DNA from: Gammaproteobacteria bacterium | Lineage (GTDB): Bacteria > Pseudomonadota > Gammaproteobacteria > UBA6186 > Azoamicaceae | NCBI GenBank assembly: GCA_020054325.1 | Contig: JAGVLG010000062.1 | Location: 1 to 50,104, forward strand | DNA length: 50,104 nucleotides | Direction: 5' to 3' | In this document: positions 48,300 to 50,104 of the stretch, piece after piece | Layout of the letters: each line of letters begins with the position of its first letter | How positions within the stretch are numbered: the first letter of the stretch is position 1 | The notes under the pieces: model-generated | Databases searched by the model: none | Told to the model about the DNA's origin: nothing | The model's input: only the letters and a program-made list of their open reading frames with translations | Made by a program: the position numbers and the translations under genes

Positions 48300-49086
48300 C
48301 TTTACTAAGATGCACGGATTAGGCAATGATTTTGTAATTATTGAGTTAATTACCCAAGGTGCTCGGCTACATACAAATCACATAACAAGGCTTGCCAACC
48401 GTACTTTTGGGGTTGGCTGTGATCAAGTTATTTTGATATCCCCACCTACCGCACCAGATATAGATTTTTTTTATAAAATTTACAATGCAGACGGCCAAGA
48501 AGTCGAACAATGCGGCAATGGTTTACGCTGCGCTGCCAAATTTTTTTATGATAGTGGATTAACCAACAAGACGAGATTACAGGCAGAGTGTCTTGCTGGC
48601 CAAGCAGAAGTTACCCTCGAACCAAGTCAGCTAGTTTCAGTAACCTGGGATAAAAAGCATACCCCAGTAATCTCACAAGATTTAAATATTCCAGGCTATC
48701 CAAGCAAGATATATCAAATTTCTGTAGGCAACCCGCATGGAGTATGTATAGTTGATGACTTGGCAACAACGCCAATCCTTGAATGGGGCAGTTCCTTAAC
48801 CAAAAATCCGATATTTCCAGATCAAGCTAATATTGGGTTTATGCAGATTGTAGATCGCAACAATATTAAGTTGCGAGTGTTCGAACGTGGCGCTGGGTTA
48901 ACTCATGCATGTGGCTCTGGAGCATGTGCTGCAGTAATTGTTGGCAACTCAATTGGTGTATTGAATGAAACAGTTACTGTACATTTCGAATTCGGTGAAC
49001 TCATAATTAATCTTGATCAACAACTTAACAAATTAAAAATGACTGGCCCTGCTAATAGCGTGTTTATTGGACGTTTTAAAATTTAG
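48289..49086 (+). CDS. dapF: Diaminopimelate epimerase
   Basis: 265 residues from ATG 48289, where FTKMHGLGNDFV follows. The catalytic Cys pair lies in QVEQCGNGLRC-type EVEQCGNGLRCAA and THACGSGACA, and the substrate-binding GNPHGV is present. It converts LL- to meso-diaminopimelate for peptidoglycan and lysine. A GTG further upstream keeps the frame open but would run through lptM and is rejected. Confidence 0.97.
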   Translation: MIVNFTKMHGLGNDFVIIELITQGARLHTNHITRLANRTFGVGCDQVILISPPTAPDIDFFYKIYNADGQEVEQCGNGLRCAAKFFYDSGLTNKTRLQAECLAGQAEVTLEPSQLVSVTWDKKHTPVISQDLNIPGYPSKIYQISVGNPHGVCIVDDLATTPILEWGSSLTKNPIFPDQANIGFMQIVDRNNIKLRVFERGAGLTHACGSGACAAVIVGNSIGVLNETVTVHFEFGELIINLDQQLNKLKMTGPANSVFIGRFKI

Positions 49087-49175
49087 ACTTTATTGCTTAA
49101 CCTACCTTTAATTTCTACTTACATGTATGTATAATCTGACCCTCAAATAAAAACATGTTTATATAGGGTCCGTTT

Positions 49176-50104
49176 ATGCAGTATAAATTAAAGTCAGTTG
49201 TAATTTATTTATTACTCTTAATTCTGCCAACATTTGCCGTAGCCGATGGCCTTGTTGGTATTCCTGTTTCTAGTGATGGTGGTTTATTAGTAGGTGATCC
49301 TACCCAGCCATATTGGTTTCAAGTAAGTGGTGACTTAAAGGTCGATCAACGTACTTATTGGGGCGACACTGAAAAAACTACTTACCCAACTTCAAACGCT
49401 GGTACTTACAATAGCGGTGCGTTTATTAGGGCATTAGGTTTAACTTTCGATGGTGGTGCCGGTAAAAACTTTACTTACACTATTGCACTTGCATTTCAAC
49501 CAAGAACATCATTATCACGTATTGATGATGCTTATGTGACTTACACTGGGATGAAATGGTTATTACCGAACTTTACCTTTTCGGTTGGTCAAGTTGTGCC
49601 TGGTTTCTGTATAACTTGTGCTGAAAGCAGTAAATGGATCCCATTCCTAGAACGTAGCATGGGTACCAACGTGTTTGGCCCGAAACAAGGTCTGGGTATT
49701 AGCGCTAATACCTACAATAACAATTACTCGTTTACAATTGCTGCAACCCAACAGCCTCCAATGGGCGATCCAGTATTTGATCCGTTTGGTAACGTAATTG
49801 CTAAACCAGATCTATGGCAAGGTGCATTTCGTTTAACCTGGGCTCCAATTGCTAATGTTGGCAAGGTATTCCAAGTTGGTTTTTCTGCGCACATCTTAGA
49901 ATTGAGCAACACTGGTTTACAATACGAAACTAACCCAGAAATGCGTTCCGGTAGTAGTGTGACGTTATTAAACACAACATTACAAGTAGGAAGGCCTGGT
50001 AGCACTAACTCGCAAATTCGAATTGCAGCGCGGAATCAAAAAACCGTTGACTTTGAAGTGATGGGTATTTACGGACCGTGGAGTGCTGAAGCTGAATACC
50101 AAAA
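49176..50104 (+). CDS. Porin of OprO/OprP (phosphate-selective) type, 3' end outside the window
   Basis: The first ~309 residues are visible and the frame is still open at the edge. The signal peptide ends at FAVA. Repeated beta strands follow, with YWFQVSGDLKVDQRTYWG, IRALGLTFDGGAGKNFTYTIALAF and SVGQVVPGF, as in OprO/OprP porins. An uncommon Cys pair occurs in FCITCAES. The family forms trimers that pass phosphate or other anions. It is monocistronic as far as can be seen. Confidence 0.82.
   Translation, partial: MQYKLKSVVIYLLLLILPTFAVADGLVGIPVSSDGGLLVGDPTQPYWFQVSGDLKVDQRTYWGDTEKTTYPTSNAGTYNSGAFIRALGLTFDGGAGKNFTYTIALAFQPRTSLSRIDDAYVTYTGMKWLLPNFTFSVGQVVPGFCITCAESSKWIPFLERSMGTNVFGPKQGLGISANTYNNNYSFTIAATQQPPMGDPVFDPFGNVIAKPDLWQGAFRLTWAPIANVGKVFQVGFSAHILELSNTGLQYETNPEMRSGSSVTLLNTTLQVGRPGSTNSQIRIAARNQKTVDFEVMGIYGPWSAEAEYQ

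Overview
The window looks like a chromosomal segment of a low-GC gammaproteobacterium, most likely a host-associated member of the Legionellales/Coxiella-like group. This is inferred from gene order (ftsN-like–hslVU, ubiE–ubiJ–ubiB–tat, gpsA–secB–grxC–rhodanese diverging from gpmI, trxA–rho, hemC–hemD–hemX–hemY next to an AlgR-like gene, lptM–dapF), the AT-rich sequence, and a very large ankyrin-repeat protein. No IS element, prophage, CRISPR array, tRNA or rRNA was seen.

Layout. 1–4.1 kb: an OprB-type porin, an AAA/DUF4143 ATPase, and a Nudix–PfkB (pseudouridine-kinase-like) pair. 4.3–7.6 kb: a small heat-shock protein, a structured repeat, then a tight FkbH-like–acyl carrier protein–PglD-like acyltransferase operon. 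7.5–8.9 kb: a miniature PqiA/PqiB-type lipid-transport module. 8.9–9.45 kb: a gene-free AT-rich stretch with six same-strand DnaA boxes and a perfect IHF consensus, the best candidate for a replication origin. 9.5–13.3 kb: hslR, a small coiled-coil gene and priA, then a convergent HTH–HATPase–DUF4325 regulator with its own palindromic operator. 13.5–20.1 kb: one long forward run for division (SPOR/FtsN-like), proteolysis (HslVU), ubiquinone synthesis (UbiE/J/B), HIT and Tat export (TatA, TatC, no TatB between them).

20.1–29.4 kb: mostly reverse-strand housekeeping genes (pip, typA, HPt, gpsA, secB, grxC, rhodanese) mixed with small orphan envelope genes, including a 45-residue cysteine-rich lipoprotein, and an L,D-transpeptidase. 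29.5–32.6 kb: gpmI and a C-terminal processing protease. 32.6–36.7 kb: a 1354-residue ankyrin protein whose C-terminus carries amidoligase-family motifs, preceded by an unusual repeat/inverted-repeat leader. 36.7–41.7 kb: a flavoprotein disulfide-reductase relative lacking one redox cysteine, hemB, the second copy of the structured repeat, trxA, rho and a hypothetical gene. 41.8–42.9 kb: two orphan genes around a decayed partial copy of the gene after rho. 43–48 kb: the reverse-strand heme block with a degenerate AlgR-like LytTR protein and an esterase. 48.2–50.1 kb: lptM, dapF and the start of an OprO/OprP-like porin cut by the window edge.

The most notable items are the ankyrin–amidoligase fusion, the candidate origin, the 106-bp structured repeat present twice with covarying stems, the DUF4325 regulator with its operator, and the stand-alone FkbH–ACP–PglD cassette.
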